The notes under the pieces are model-generated. The model was given only the letters and a program-made list of their open reading frames with translations. It was not told the DNA's origin and searched no databases. Position numbers and translations under genes: made by a program. A stretch of 64,000 nt of DNA from CADEEN01 sp040384625 (GTDB lineage: Bacteria; Pseudomonadota; Gammaproteobacteria; Burkholderiales; Burkholderiaceae_C): positions 13,850 to 77,849 of the forward strand of contig JAZKIW010000059.1 in assembly GCA_040384625.1 (NCBI GenBank), in the 5' to 3' direction. Below are positions 16,479 through 24,779 of this stretch, piece by piece. Each line of letters opens with the position of its first letter. The first letter of the stretch is position 1.

Positions 16479-17761
16479 GCGTCGCGGCCCGGCGCGGTGG
16501 CGATCGGCTGCCGCGCATCGGCCTCGAGAGCAAGGGCGATGCGAAGCCGAAGATCGGCCTGGCATTGGCCGGCGGCGGCCCGCTCGGCGCGATCTACGAG
16601 ATTGGCGCGCTGTGCGCGCTCGATGAAACCCTCGACGGCCTGGACCTGACCCGGCTCAACGGCTACGTCGGCGTCTCGGCTGGCGGCTTCATCGCCGCGG
16701 GCCTGGCCAATGGCATGACAGCGCGCGAACTCTGCGCCGCCTTCATCGAGAACGACGACAGCAGCGACGGCGGTGACCTGTTCCGGCCCTCCCTGCTGAT
16801 GCGCCCAGCCTGGGGCGAGTACCTGCACCGCCTGGCCGCCCTGCCCGGCCTGGCCGCTCAGGCGGCCCTGCACTATGCGTTCCAGCGCCGCTCCCTGCTT
16901 GAAGCCTTCGAGCGCCTGGGACGTGCGCTGCCCACCGGCCTGCTCAGCGGTGCGGCAATGGAGCGCCAGCTCGCGCGCCTGTTTGCCGCCCCGGGGCGCA
17001 CCAACGACTTCCGCCGCCTGGAACGCCAACTGGTGCTGGTGGCGACCGACCTCGACAGTGGCGAAGCCGTGCCCTTCGGCCAGCCCGGGCTCGACGACGT
17101 GCCGATCTCGCTGGCGGTACAGGCCAGCGCCGCACTGCCGGGCCTGTACGCGCCGGTGCAGGTCAAGGGCCGCACCTGTGTCGACGGTGCCTTGAAGAAA
17201 ACCCTGCACGCCACCGTGCTGCTCGACGAGGGCCTGGACCTGCTGATCTGCCTGAACCCGCTGGTCCCGTTCGATGCCACCCATGCGCGCCGGCACAAGG
17301 TGCTGGGCAGCGGCGAAGCGCGCATCCCGCGCCTGGTCGACGGTGGCCTGCCGGTGGTGTTGTCGCAGACCTTCCGTTCCCTGATCCATTCCCGGCTCGA
17401 GCTGGGCCTCAAGGGTTACGCACAGAGTCACCCGGGCACCGACATCGTGCTGTTCGAGCCCGACCTGCGCGACCCGGCGATGTTCCTGGCCAACACCTTC
17501 AGCGTCTCGCAGCGCCGCCTGCTCGCCGAGCACGCGTATCAACGCACCCGCGAACTGCTGCGCTCACGGCGCTCGTCCCTGGGCGCGCAACTCGCACGCC
17601 ATGGATTGACGATCGACGACGAGGTGCTCGACGATCCGGCGCGCCGCCTGCTCGGCCGGCAGCGGCGCCTGCCGGGCACGCGCTCAGCGCGTGCCTTGAA
17701 GCGACTCGACGAGGTGCTGAGCGATCTCGAACTCTCGGTGGGCTTTCGGGCCCCCAGGTAA
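16475..17761 (+). CDS. Patatin-like phospholipase
   Basis: A 428-residue lipid acyl hydrolase. The oxyanion loop is GGGPLG (33-38), the nucleophile elbow is GVSAGG with Ser68, and the catalytic Asp is Asp237 in VDGA: the complete Ser-Asp dyad. The C-terminal third is Arg-rich with helical character. GTG at 16475 was chosen because it overlaps the phasin stop (GTGA), so the two are translated together. The overlap with a granule phasin suggests that it acts on stored lipid or polymer, or on granule-bound lipids; that is inference. Longer in-frame extensions run inside the phasin gene. Confidence 0.85.
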   Translation: MSVAARRGGDRLPRIGLESKGDAKPKIGLALAGGGPLGAIYEIGALCALDETLDGLDLTRLNGYVGVSAGGFIAAGLANGMTARELCAAFIENDDSSDGGDLFRPSLLMRPAWGEYLHRLAALPGLAAQAALHYAFQRRSLLEAFERLGRALPTGLLSGAAMERQLARLFAAPGRTNDFRRLERQLVLVATDLDSGEAVPFGQPGLDDVPISLAVQASAALPGLYAPVQVKGRTCVDGALKKTLHATVLLDEGLDLLICLNPLVPFDATHARRHKVLGSGEARIPRLVDGGLPVVLSQTFRSLIHSRLELGLKGYAQSHPGTDIVLFEPDLRDPAMFLANTFSVSQRRLLAEHAYQRTRELLRSRRSSLGAQLARHGLTIDDEVLDDPARRLLGRQRRLPGTRSARALKRLDEVLSDLELSVGFRAPR

Positions 17762-17766
17762 TTCCC

Positions 17767-19254
17767 TCAGCCGAGGTACCGGGCTTCGAGGTGGGCCTTG
17801 AAGTGCGCGGGATTCAAGGTCTCCCCGCTGGCGCGCAGGGACAGCTCGTCGGTCGACCAGCGGGAGGCTTGCGACCAGATGTTGTCGCGCAGCCAGTCGA
17901 ACACGAGTGCCCAGTCACCGCGCGCAATGCGCGCGTCCAGATCAGGCGTGGCGCGCCGCATCGTGGCGAACCACTGCGCTGCATACATCGCGCCGAGCGA
18001 GTAGCAGGGAAAGTAGCCGAACAGCGACTCCGGCCAGTGCACGTCCTGCATCGGCCCGTCCTTGAAGTTGCCGCGTGTGTCGAGGCCGAGCAGTTCCTGC
18101 ATCCCGGCGTCCCACAACGCGGGCACGTCTTCCGGCTCGATCAGGCCCTCGATCAGCGGGCGTTCGATCTCGTAGCGCAGGATCACGTGCGCCGGATAGG
18201 TCACCTCGTCGGCATCGACTCGGATCAAGCCGCGCCGCACGCGGGTGAGCAGGCGGTGCAGGTTGCCGGGCTCGAACGCCGGCTGAGCGCCGAAGGCCTC
18301 GACCAGGATCGGTGCCACCGCCTGAGCGAAACCAGGGTGACCGCCGAGCTGCATCTCGAACGACAGCGACTGGCTTTCGTGGATCGCCATCGAACGCGCT
18401 TCGCTGACGGGCTGACCGAGCCAGTCGCGCGGGCGGTTCTGCTCGTAGCGGCCATGCCCGGTCTCGTGCACGGTCCCCATCAGGGCCGGCAGGAACTGGT
18501 CCTCGCGGTAGCGAGTGGTCATGCGCACGTCTTCGGGCACGCCACCTGAGAACGGGTGCGCGCTGGCGTCCAGGCGTCCGGCCTCGAAGTCGAAGCCCAG
18601 CCGCAGCACCACCTGCTGGCACATCGCGCGCTGGGCATCAATGGCGAACGGCCCCACCGGTTCGAGCACCATCTCGTGCGACTGCCGTTCGATGACGCGC
18701 TGGATCAATGCGGGCAGCCATTGCCGCACCGCGCCGAAGACGCGGTCGACCGCAGCACTCGTCATGCCCGGCTCGTAGCGGTCCATCAAGGCGTCGTACT
18801 TGGCCAGGCCAGACTGCTGCGACAGCAGCGCGGCTTCCTCGCGGGCGATGGCCAGCACCGGTTTCCAGTGCTCGACAAAGCCCTTCCAGTCGTTGGCCGG
18901 GCGCAGCGTGCGCCAGGCGTGCTCGCAGCGCGAAGTCGCTAGCTGGCGCCGTTGCACCAGGTCGGTCGGCAGCGCATTGGCGTTGTGCCAGTCGCGGCGG
19001 ATCTCGCGCAGGTTGGCGCGCTGATGTTCCGACAGCGGCTCCTGGTCGGCTCGCGCCAGGCGCTCCGCCATGGTGGTGTCGGTGCGCATGCGGTGCATCA
19101 GCGCGGCCAGTTCGGCCAGTGCCGCAGCGCGCGCCTCGTTGCCCTTGGGCGGCATGTTGGCCGCCTGGTCCCACCAGACGATCGAAGCCAAGTGCTGGAA
19201 ATGGTGCAGGCGCGTGTAGTGCGTCGCGAGGTCGTCGTAGGTGGGCGTCTTCAT
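17767..19254 (-). CDS. M32 family metallocarboxypeptidase
   Basis: A 495-residue zinc carboxypeptidase of the thermostable carboxypeptidase 1 (Taq) family. The zinc motif HETGH is at residues 263-267 and the downstream helix HESQS supplies the third ligand region. The N-terminal segment WWDQAANMPPKG and the C-terminal ARYLG fit the family. These cytoplasmic enzymes release single C-terminal residues with broad specificity. Length matches the family average (about 500). It converges on the patatin gene with a five-base gap and is transcribed away from yqaA. Confidence 0.93.
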   Translation of the reverse strand: MKTPTYDDLATHYTRLHHFQHLASIVWWDQAANMPPKGNEARAAALAELAALMHRMRTDTTMAERLARADQEPLSEHQRANLREIRRDWHNANALPTDLVQRRQLATSRCEHAWRTLRPANDWKGFVEHWKPVLAIAREEAALLSQQSGLAKYDALMDRYEPGMTSAAVDRVFGAVRQWLPALIQRVIERQSHEMVLEPVGPFAIDAQRAMCQQVVLRLGFDFEAGRLDASAHPFSGGVPEDVRMTTRYREDQFLPALMGTVHETGHGRYEQNRPRDWLGQPVSEARSMAIHESQSLSFEMQLGGHPGFAQAVAPILVEAFGAQPAFEPGNLHRLLTRVRRGLIRVDADEVTYPAHVILRYEIERPLIEGLIEPEDVPALWDAGMQELLGLDTRGNFKDGPMQDVHWPESLFGYFPCYSLGAMYAAQWFATMRRATPDLDARIARGDWALVFDWLRDNIWSQASRWSTDELSLRASGETLNPAHFKAHLEARYLG

Positions 19255-19285
19255 GCAGGGCTCCGAACGGGAGAAGGCGATTGTC

Positions 19286-19774
19286 TCAACCTGGATCGAA
19301 CTGCCCGGGAAAGACCCACAAGAGGGCGGCGGTCATCGTGAGATAGCGCGCGAACTTGCCGATCGCCATGTAGCCCACGCAGGGCCAGAACGGCAGCTTG
19401 AGCCATCCAGCCACGGCACAGATCGGGTCGCCCACCACCGGCAGCCACGACAGCAGGCAGGCCTTGGCACCGAAGCGCTCGAGCCACTGCAACGCGCGCA
19501 GCTCGATTGGCTTGCGGTGCCGCACGCGCTCGTAGGCGCGCTCGGCGCCGTAGCCCATCCACCACGAGATGGCACCGCCCATGGTGTTGCCCAGGGTTGC
19601 CACGAGCACGGCCGGCCAGAACATGTCGGGGTTGAGCTTCACCAGGCCGAACACCGCGGGCTCGCTGCCCATCGGCAACAGGGTCGCCGAGATCAAGGCG
19701 ATGACGAAAACCGACGTCAGGCCGAACTTGGGCAAGGCCAGCGCGGCCAGCAGCGGGGCGATCCAGGCATCCAT
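19286..19774 (-). CDS. YqaA family (DedA/VTT-related) membrane protein
   Basis: A 162-residue membrane protein with several hydrophobic segments. Family landmarks are visible: SATLLPMGSEPAVFG (about 29-43), LVATLGNTMGGAISWWMGYG (about 57-76), and KACLLSWLPVVGDPICAVAGW (about 105-124), the G-x-x-x-R/P-VVGDP turn of the VTT fold. Members are integral inner-membrane proteins that may be lipid scramblases or transporters; the function is unproven. It is divergent from dusB over a 107-base gap. Confidence 0.85.
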   Translation of the reverse strand: MDAWIAPLLAALALPKFGLTSVFVIALISATLLPMGSEPAVFGLVKLNPDMFWPAVLVATLGNTMGGAISWWMGYGAERAYERVRHRKPIELRALQWLERFGAKACLLSWLPVVGDPICAVAGWLKLPFWPCVGYMAIGKFARYLTMTAALLWVFPGQFDPG

Positions 19775-19796
19775 GAAGGCGGGATTATCGACAGCG

Positions 19797-19832
19797 CCGG
19801 CCAGACGCGCGCTGGCCGGAGGTGCTGCCTCC
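19797..19832. promoter_or_regulatory. Two stem-loops in the yqaA-dusB divergent gap
   Basis: CCGGCCAG and CTGGCCGG form an eight-base stem with a seven-base loop at about 19797-19819, and GGAGG with CCTCC form a shorter one at 19818-19832. The two overlap by about two bases and so are alternatives. They could be cruciforms or a regulator site. No function can be assigned. Confidence 0.35.
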
Positions 19833-19838
19833 GATCGC

Positions 19839-19844
19839 TATACT
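19839..19844 (+). promoter_or_regulatory. Candidate -10 box for dusB-fis(-purH)
   Basis: TATACT matches five of six consensus bases and is 38 bases before the dusB ATG. No good -35 box is found at 16-18 bases. E. coli fis is also driven from a promoter upstream of dusB, so the position makes sense, but the call is tentative. Confidence 0.35.
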
Positions 19845-19881
19845 TGCGCCTCTTTTTTCAGCACCCTCCCCCCGGCCCCCC

Positions 19882-20925
19882 ATGAAACTCGGCGCACACG
19901 AGCTGCCGAACAACCTGTTCGTTGCCCCGATGGCGGGTGTGACGGACCGGCCGTTCCGCCAGTTGTGCAGGCGCCTGGGCGCCGGTTATGCGGTCAGCGA
20001 GATGGTCACGTCCCGGCGCGAGCTGTGGTCGTCGCTGAAGACCTCGCGCCGCGCCGACCATGCCGGCGAACCAGGGCCGATCGCGGTGCAGATCGCCGGC
20101 GTCGACCCGGCGGAGATGGCCGATGCGGCTCGCTACAACATCGACCGCGGGGCCCAGATCATCGACATCAACATGGGCTGCCCGGCCAAGAAGGTGTGCA
20201 ATGTCTGGGCCGGCTCGGCCCTGATGAGCAATGTGCCGCTCGCGCTGCGCATCGTCGAAGCAGTGGTGGCCGCCTGCGTGCCCCACGGCGTGCCGGTGAC
20301 GCTGAAGATGCGCAGCGGCCGCAACGAGGCGGAGAAGAACGCCGTCGACCTGGCACGCATGGCCGAGCGCGCCGGTGTGGCGATGCTCAGCGTGCACGGT
20401 CGCACGCGCGAGCAGGGCTTCAAGGGCCTGGCCGAACATGACACGGTCGCCGCCGTGAAGGCCGCGCTCGCGATCCCGGTCGTCGCCAACGGGGACATCG
20501 ACTCGCCCGAGAAGGCGCGCGCGGTGCTGGCCTACACCAAGGCCGACGCGCTGATGATCGGCCGCGCGGCGCAGGGCCGGCCCTGGCTCTTCCGCGAGAT
20601 CGCGCACTACCTGGCCACCGGTGCGCAGCTCGCACCGCCAACCACGCTGCAGGCCGCGGCCTGGCTCACCGAGCACCTGCACGATCACTACGGCCTGTAC
20701 GGTGAAGCGAGCGGTGTGCGCAGTGCGCGCAAGCACATCGGCTGGGCGCTGCGCGAACTACCGGGGGGCGAGGCCTTCCGAAATGAGATGAACCGCATCG
20801 ACGACTGCAGGGCGCAAGTGGCCGCCGTGGGCGACTGGTTCGCGCGCCTTGCGGAACAACATGAGTGGCTGCCGCGCGTGCGCGTCGCGGCGGCCAACGA
20901 CGACCTGATCGAGCTGAGGGCATGA
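19882..20925 (+). CDS. dusB: tRNA-dihydrouridine synthase B
   Basis: A 347-residue flavoenzyme that reduces uridine to dihydrouridine in tRNA D-loops. Landmarks are VAPMAGVTDRPFRQLCRR (about 14-31), the catalytic Cys100 in NMGCPAKKV, the MRSGRN turn, GRTREQGFKG and the FMN-binding VANGDIDSPEKA then IGRAAQGRPW. ATG at 19882 starts at the conserved GAHELPNNLF. It overlaps fis (ATGA). The dusB-fis linkage is conserved with enterobacteria, which supports DusB rather than DusA or DusC. Confidence 0.95.
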   Translation: MKLGAHELPNNLFVAPMAGVTDRPFRQLCRRLGAGYAVSEMVTSRRELWSSLKTSRRADHAGEPGPIAVQIAGVDPAEMADAARYNIDRGAQIIDINMGCPAKKVCNVWAGSALMSNVPLALRIVEAVVAACVPHGVPVTLKMRSGRNEAEKNAVDLARMAERAGVAMLSVHGRTREQGFKGLAEHDTVAAVKAALAIPVVANGDIDSPEKARAVLAYTKADALMIGRAAQGRPWLFREIAHYLATGAQLAPPTTLQAAAWLTEHLHDHYGLYGEASGVRSARKHIGWALRELPGGEAFRNEMNRIDDCRAQVAAVGDWFARLAEQHEWLPRVRVAAANDDLIELRA

Positions 20926-21158
20926 CCAAGAAGCACATCGACGCCTGCGTGCGTGAGAGTCTCGAGCAGTACTTCAAGGACCTGCGCGGCGCCGAACCGC
21001 ACTCGATGCACGAGATGATCATCGCGACGGTCGAGAAGCCGCTGCTCGACGTGGTGATGAAGCACGCCGATGGCAACCAGAGCAAGGCCGCCGAGTGGCT
21101 GGGCCTGAACCGCAACACCCTGCGGCGCAAGCTGGTCGAACACAAATTGATCAAGTAG
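20922..21158 (+). CDS. fis: Fis-family DNA-binding protein
   Basis: A 78-residue nucleoid protein, shorter than E. coli Fis (98). The C-terminal Fis-type HTH is clear: NQSKAAEWLGLNRNTLRRKL at about residues 52-71. The N-terminal half (EPHSMHEMIIATVEKPLLDV) aligns with the dimerisation helices. It lies four bases inside the dusB stop, as in the classic dusB-fis operon. A target role in rRNA or dcw promoters is plausible but not shown here. It is followed by a small stem-loop and then purH. Confidence 0.9.
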   Translation: MTKKHIDACVRESLEQYFKDLRGAEPHSMHEMIIATVEKPLLDVVMKHADGNQSKAAEWLGLNRNTLRRKLVEHKLIK

Positions 21159-21161
21159 GAA

Positions 21162-21185
21162 AAACGGATCGCCGCGCGACCGTTT
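21162..21185 (+). promoter_or_regulatory. Stem-loop in the fis-purH gap
   Basis: AAACGG (21162-21167) pairs with CCGTTT (21180-21185), and inside it TCGC pairs with GCGA around a three-base loop; A21168 is bulged. No U-run of four or more follows, so it is a weak terminator at best and may be an mRNA processing or attenuation element. purH starts 12 bases later. Confidence 0.45.
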
Positions 21186-21196
21186 CCGGGGGCTGA

Positions 21197-22780
21197 ATGA
21201 GTTCATTGACTGCGTTGATTTCCGTGTCGGACAAGACCGGCATCGTCGACTTCGCGCGCGAATTGCACCGGGCCGGCGTGAAGCTGTTGTCCACCGGCGG
21301 TACCGCAAAGCTGCTGGCGCAGAACGACCTGCCGGTGACCGAGGTCAGCGAGGTCACCGGTTTTCCGGAAATGCTCGACGGCCGCGTCAAGACCCTGCAT
21401 CCGCGCATCCACGGCGGCCTGCTGGCGCGACGCGACCAACCGGCACACATGGCGGCCCTGCAGGCGCATGGCATCGGCACCATCGACCTGCTGGTGATCA
21501 ACCTGTACCCGTTCGCTCAGGCCACGGCGAAGGTCGACTGCACGCTTGACGACGCAATCGAGAACATCGATATCGGCGGCCCGGCGATGCTGCGCGCCGC
21601 GGCCAAGAACTGGCAGGACGTGGCCGTGGTGATCGACCCGGCCGACTACGTCCAGGTGCTGGCCGAGTTGCAGTCGGGCGGCCTCCAGCGCGCCACGAAG
21701 TTCGCGCTGGCGCGCAAGGTCTTCGCGCACACCGCCGCCTACGACGGCATGATCAGCAACTACCTGGGCACGCTCGAGGCCGGCGCCGAGCTGGCCGGTG
21801 GCCAGGTGCCATCGCGCCACGAGTACCCCGCCGTGTTCACGCTGCAGCTGACCAAGACGCAGGACATGCGCTACGGCGAGAACCCGCACCAGAGTGCGGC
21901 CTTCTACCGCGACGCCAACCCCACGCACGGCCTGCTCGCCGGCTGGCGCCAGCTGCAGGGCAAGGAACTCAGCTACAACAACATCGCCGACGCCGACGCT
22001 GCCTGGGAGTGCGTCAAGACCTTCGGCGCCGCTGTCGCCGCATGCGTGATCGTCAAGCACGCCAACCCCTGTGGCGTGGCCGTCGGTGCGACGGTCGGCG
22101 AGGCCTACGCCAAGGCCCTGAAGACCGACCCGACTTCGGCCTTCGGCGGCATCATCGCCTTCAATGTCCCGCTCGACGGCGCGGCGGCCGAGCAGGTCGC
22201 GAAGCAGTTCGTCGAAGTGATCATTGCGCCCGCCATCGCGCCCGAAGCGCGTGCGGTGTTCGCGGCCAAGCAGAACGTGCGCTTGCTCGAAGTGGACCTG
22301 GCCCCGGCCACCAATGCGCTGGACATGAAGCGCGTCGGCGGCGGACTGCTGCTGCAGTCGAGCGACGCGCGCAACGTGAGGCGTGACGAGCTGCGCGTCG
22401 TGACGAAGAAGGCACCGAGCGCGGCGCAACTCGACGACCTGCTGTTCGCCTGGAAGGTGGCCAAGTTTGTCAAGAGCAATGCCATCGTCTTCTGCGCCGG
22501 CGGCATGACCCTGGGCGTCGGTGCGGGCCAGATGAGCCGCATCGACAGCGCGCGCATCGCCTCGATCAAGGCCGGTAACGCGGGCCTGTCGCTGTCCGGT
22601 TCGGCGGTCGCCAGCGACGCCTTCTTCCCGTTCCGCGACGGCCTGGACGTGGTCGTCGACGCCGGCGCAAGCTGCGTGATCCAGCCCGGCGGCTCGATGC
22701 GCGACGCCGAGGTCATCGCCGCGGCAGACGAGCGCGGCATCGCGATGGTGTTGACGGGCGTGCGTCACTTCCGCCACTGA
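21197..22780 (+). CDS. purH: Bifunctional AICAR transformylase / IMP cyclohydrolase PurH
   Basis: A 527-residue enzyme that catalyses the last two steps of purine synthesis. The N-terminal IMP cyclohydrolase (MGS-like) domain shows ALISVSDKTGIVDFAREL, STGGTAKLL and FPEMLDGRVKTLHP. The C-terminal transformylase shows RYGENPHQSAAFY, ELSYNNIADADAAW, KHANPCG and AFGGIIAFN. Length equals E. coli PurH (529). It lies downstream of fis with a 38-base gap, so it might be read from the dusB promoter. Confidence 0.97.
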   Translation: MSSLTALISVSDKTGIVDFARELHRAGVKLLSTGGTAKLLAQNDLPVTEVSEVTGFPEMLDGRVKTLHPRIHGGLLARRDQPAHMAALQAHGIGTIDLLVINLYPFAQATAKVDCTLDDAIENIDIGGPAMLRAAAKNWQDVAVVIDPADYVQVLAELQSGGLQRATKFALARKVFAHTAAYDGMISNYLGTLEAGAELAGGQVPSRHEYPAVFTLQLTKTQDMRYGENPHQSAAFYRDANPTHGLLAGWRQLQGKELSYNNIADADAAWECVKTFGAAVAACVIVKHANPCGVAVGATVGEAYAKALKTDPTSAFGGIIAFNVPLDGAAAEQVAKQFVEVIIAPAIAPEARAVFAAKQNVRLLEVDLAPATNALDMKRVGGGLLLQSSDARNVRRDELRVVTKKAPSAAQLDDLLFAWKVAKFVKSNAIVFCAGGMTLGVGAGQMSRIDSARIASIKAGNAGLSLSGSAVASDAFFPFRDGLDVVVDAGASCVIQPGGSMRDAEVIAAADERGIAMVLTGVRHFRH

Positions 22781-22814
22781 GCGCGGGGCGGTCGGCCGAC
22801 GGCGCGGCCGTCGC

Positions 22815-24095
22815 TCAGGGGCCGGGTTCGCGACGGACCGAACCGAACACGATGCGCGCGTGGCGCTGGTAGGTACCGTAGGCCCAGGCCCAGTTGATCA
22901 GCACAGCCAGGCGGTTGCGAAAGCCGATCAGGAAGAACACGTGCGCCGCGAGCCAGAACCACCAGGCGACGAGGCCAGAGAAGCGCAGGCCGCGCAGGTC
23001 GACCACTGCGGCCATGCGGCCGATGGTGGCCAAGTTGCCGTAGTCGCGGTAGCGGAAGGCCGCTACGCTGCGGCCGGCCATGCGGGCACGGATCGTGGCC
23101 GCCACGTGCGCACCCATCTGCTTGGCCGCCGGCGCGATGCCGGGTACCGGCTGGCCGTTGGCTTGGGTCAGCGCCGCCAGGTCGCCAGCGACGAAGATCT
23201 CGGGGTGGCCGGGCAGCGTCAGCCCCGGCTCGACCTGCACCCGACCGGCCCGGTCCAGGGGTGCAGCCAGCAGCGTACCGAGCGGCGAAGCGGCCACGCC
23301 GGCAGCCCACAACACAGTGCGTGCCGGCGTGCGCTCGCTGCCCCGCACATAACCCTCGGCATCGATGGCCTGGACCGCTACCCCCGTCAGCAGCTCGACG
23401 CCGAGACGCTGCAGTTGCGCCGCCGCGCGCCCGGACAGCTCGGGCGGGAACGACGCCAGCACGCGCGGCCCGGCCTCGACGAGCTGGACCCGGGCCCGCG
23501 CCGGGTCGATGCGCCGGAACTCGTTCTTCAGCGTGTGGCGAGCGATCTCGGCCAGTGTGCCGGCGAGCTCGACGCCGGTGGGACCGCCGCCGACCACGGC
23601 GAAGGTCAGCCAGGCGTCACGCTCGGCCTCGCTCTGCGCGACCTCGGCGCGCTCGAACGCCAGCAGGATGCGCCGACGCAACTCGAGCGCGTCGTCGAGT
23701 GTCTTCAGGCCAGGCGCGAAAGCGGCCCATTCGTCATGGCCAAAGTAGGCATGGCCGGCGCCGCTGGCGACGACCAGAATGTCATACGTCAGCCCGGCGC
23801 CCGCCGCGGTGCCGACGCTGCGCCCCGCGGTGTCGATCGAAGTGACCTCGGCCATGTGCACCTGGACATTGCGCTGGTCGCGCAGGATGTGGCGCAGCGG
23901 CGCAGCGATGTCGCCCGCCGACAGCCCGGCGGTCGCCACCTGGTACAGCAGGGGCTGGAACAGGTGGTGGTTGGCGCGGTCGATGAGTACGATGTCGACC
24001 TCGGCCTTGGCCAGTGCGCGTGTGGTCCACAAGCCGGCGAAGCCGCCGCCAATGATCACGACCCGAGGCCGCGCCGGGATGCCTGTGCTGTCCAT
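22815..24095 (-). CDS. NAD(P)/FAD oxidoreductase, type II NADH dehydrogenase-like
   Basis: A 426-residue flavoprotein. The N-terminal FAD fold is VVIIGGGFAGLWTTRAL; DRANHHLFQPLLYQVATAGL is a hallmark of the NDH-2 family. The second nucleotide fold is VVGGGPTGVELAGTLAE, and the FAD-binding GDLAAL stretch (EIFVAGDLAALT) follows. NDH-2 transfers electrons from NADH to quinone without proton pumping at the membrane face. ATG at 24095 is used; a GTG nine bases upstream (24104) with a closer GAGG is also possible. It is divergent from the acyltransferase and converges on purH. Confidence 0.9.
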   Translation of the reverse strand: MDSTGIPARPRVVIIGGGFAGLWTTRALAKAEVDIVLIDRANHHLFQPLLYQVATAGLSAGDIAAPLRHILRDQRNVQVHMAEVTSIDTAGRSVGTAAGAGLTYDILVVASGAGHAYFGHDEWAAFAPGLKTLDDALELRRRILLAFERAEVAQSEAERDAWLTFAVVGGGPTGVELAGTLAEIARHTLKNEFRRIDPARARVQLVEAGPRVLASFPPELSGRAAAQLQRLGVELLTGVAVQAIDAEGYVRGSERTPARTVLWAAGVAASPLGTLLAAPLDRAGRVQVEPGLTLPGHPEIFVAGDLAALTQANGQPVPGIAPAAKQMGAHVAATIRARMAGRSVAAFRYRDYGNLATIGRMAAVVDLRGLRFSGLVAWWFWLAAHVFFLIGFRNRLAVLINWAWAYGTYQRHARIVFGSVRREPGP

Positions 24096-24158
24096 GGGTG
24101 GCACGCTACCTCATATCTCCCGATGCAGCCAGACTGTGCCTGCAGCTAGCATCACCGC

Positions 24159-24779
24159 ATGTCCGCTGCCGACCTGATGGGTTATCTGCTGGCCCTGATT
24201 GCGCGACTGATCACCGGCGCCCAGGGCCACTGGAAGGGTTGCCCGCCGACGGCCGAACAGCGCATCTACTTCGCCAACCACCAGAGCCATTTCGACTGGG
24301 TGCTGATCTGGGCCGCCCTGCCCAAGGACCTGCGTGCCACGACTCGGCCGATCGCGGCGCGCGACTACTGGACCTCGAGCCCGTTCAAGCACTGGATCAC
24401 GCGTGAGGTGTTCAATGCGGTCTACGTCGCCCGGCAGCGCAGCGACGACCAGGACCCGCTCGAACCGCTCGCCGATGCGCTCAAGCAGGGCGACTCGCTG
24501 GTGATCTTCCCGGAGGGCACGCGCAGCAACAAGGGCGATCCGCAGCCCTTCAAGAGCGGCCTCTATCACCTGGCCGAACAGTTCCCGCAGGTGCAACTGG
24601 TGCCGGCCTGGATCGACAACGTGCAGCGCGTGATGCCCAAGGGCGAGGTCGTGCCGGTGCCGATCCTGTGCACCGTGACCTTCGGCGCGCCGCTGCACCT
24701 GGGCGTCGAGGAGGACAAGCGCGCTTTCCTCGACCGCGCACGCAATGCGGTGCTGGCCCTGCGCCCGCGCACCACATGA
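24159..24779 (+). CDS. 1-acyl-sn-glycerol-3-phosphate acyltransferase-like (PlsC family)
   Basis: A 206-residue acyltransferase. Block I is NHQSHFD with the catalytic H41-x4-D46 pair, and block III is FPEGTRS (117-123), both standard for PlsC/PlsB relatives. The enzyme is expected to acylate lysophosphatidate or a related lysolipid in the membrane. It overlaps the following cytidylyltransferase-like gene by four bases (ATGA), forming a PlsC-CdsA pair, so together they would form CDP-diacylglycerol-type intermediates. Resembles the E. coli ynb-type lipid gene sets in plan. Confidence 0.9.
   Translation: MSAADLMGYLLALIARLITGAQGHWKGCPPTAEQRIYFANHQSHFDWVLIWAALPKDLRATTRPIAARDYWTSSPFKHWITREVFNAVYVARQRSDDQDPLEPLADALKQGDSLVIFPEGTRSNKGDPQPFKSGLYHLAEQFPQVQLVPAWIDNVQRVMPKGEVVPVPILCTVTFGAPLHLGVEEDKRAFLDRARNAVLALRPRTT

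Noticed and set aside
13751..17761. PHA biosynthesis locus
   Set aside because: A phasin alone is not enough; no phaC, phaA or phaB is present, and the neighbours suggest acyl-CoA reduction and lipolysis.
21203..22777. A 524-codon open frame antisense to purH
   Set aside because: A shadow of high-GC codon usage; no motifs, and purH is unambiguous on the other strand. Similar long antisense frames over ftsZ, ftsA, lpxC, the RND pump, malQ and glgB were dismissed for the same reason.
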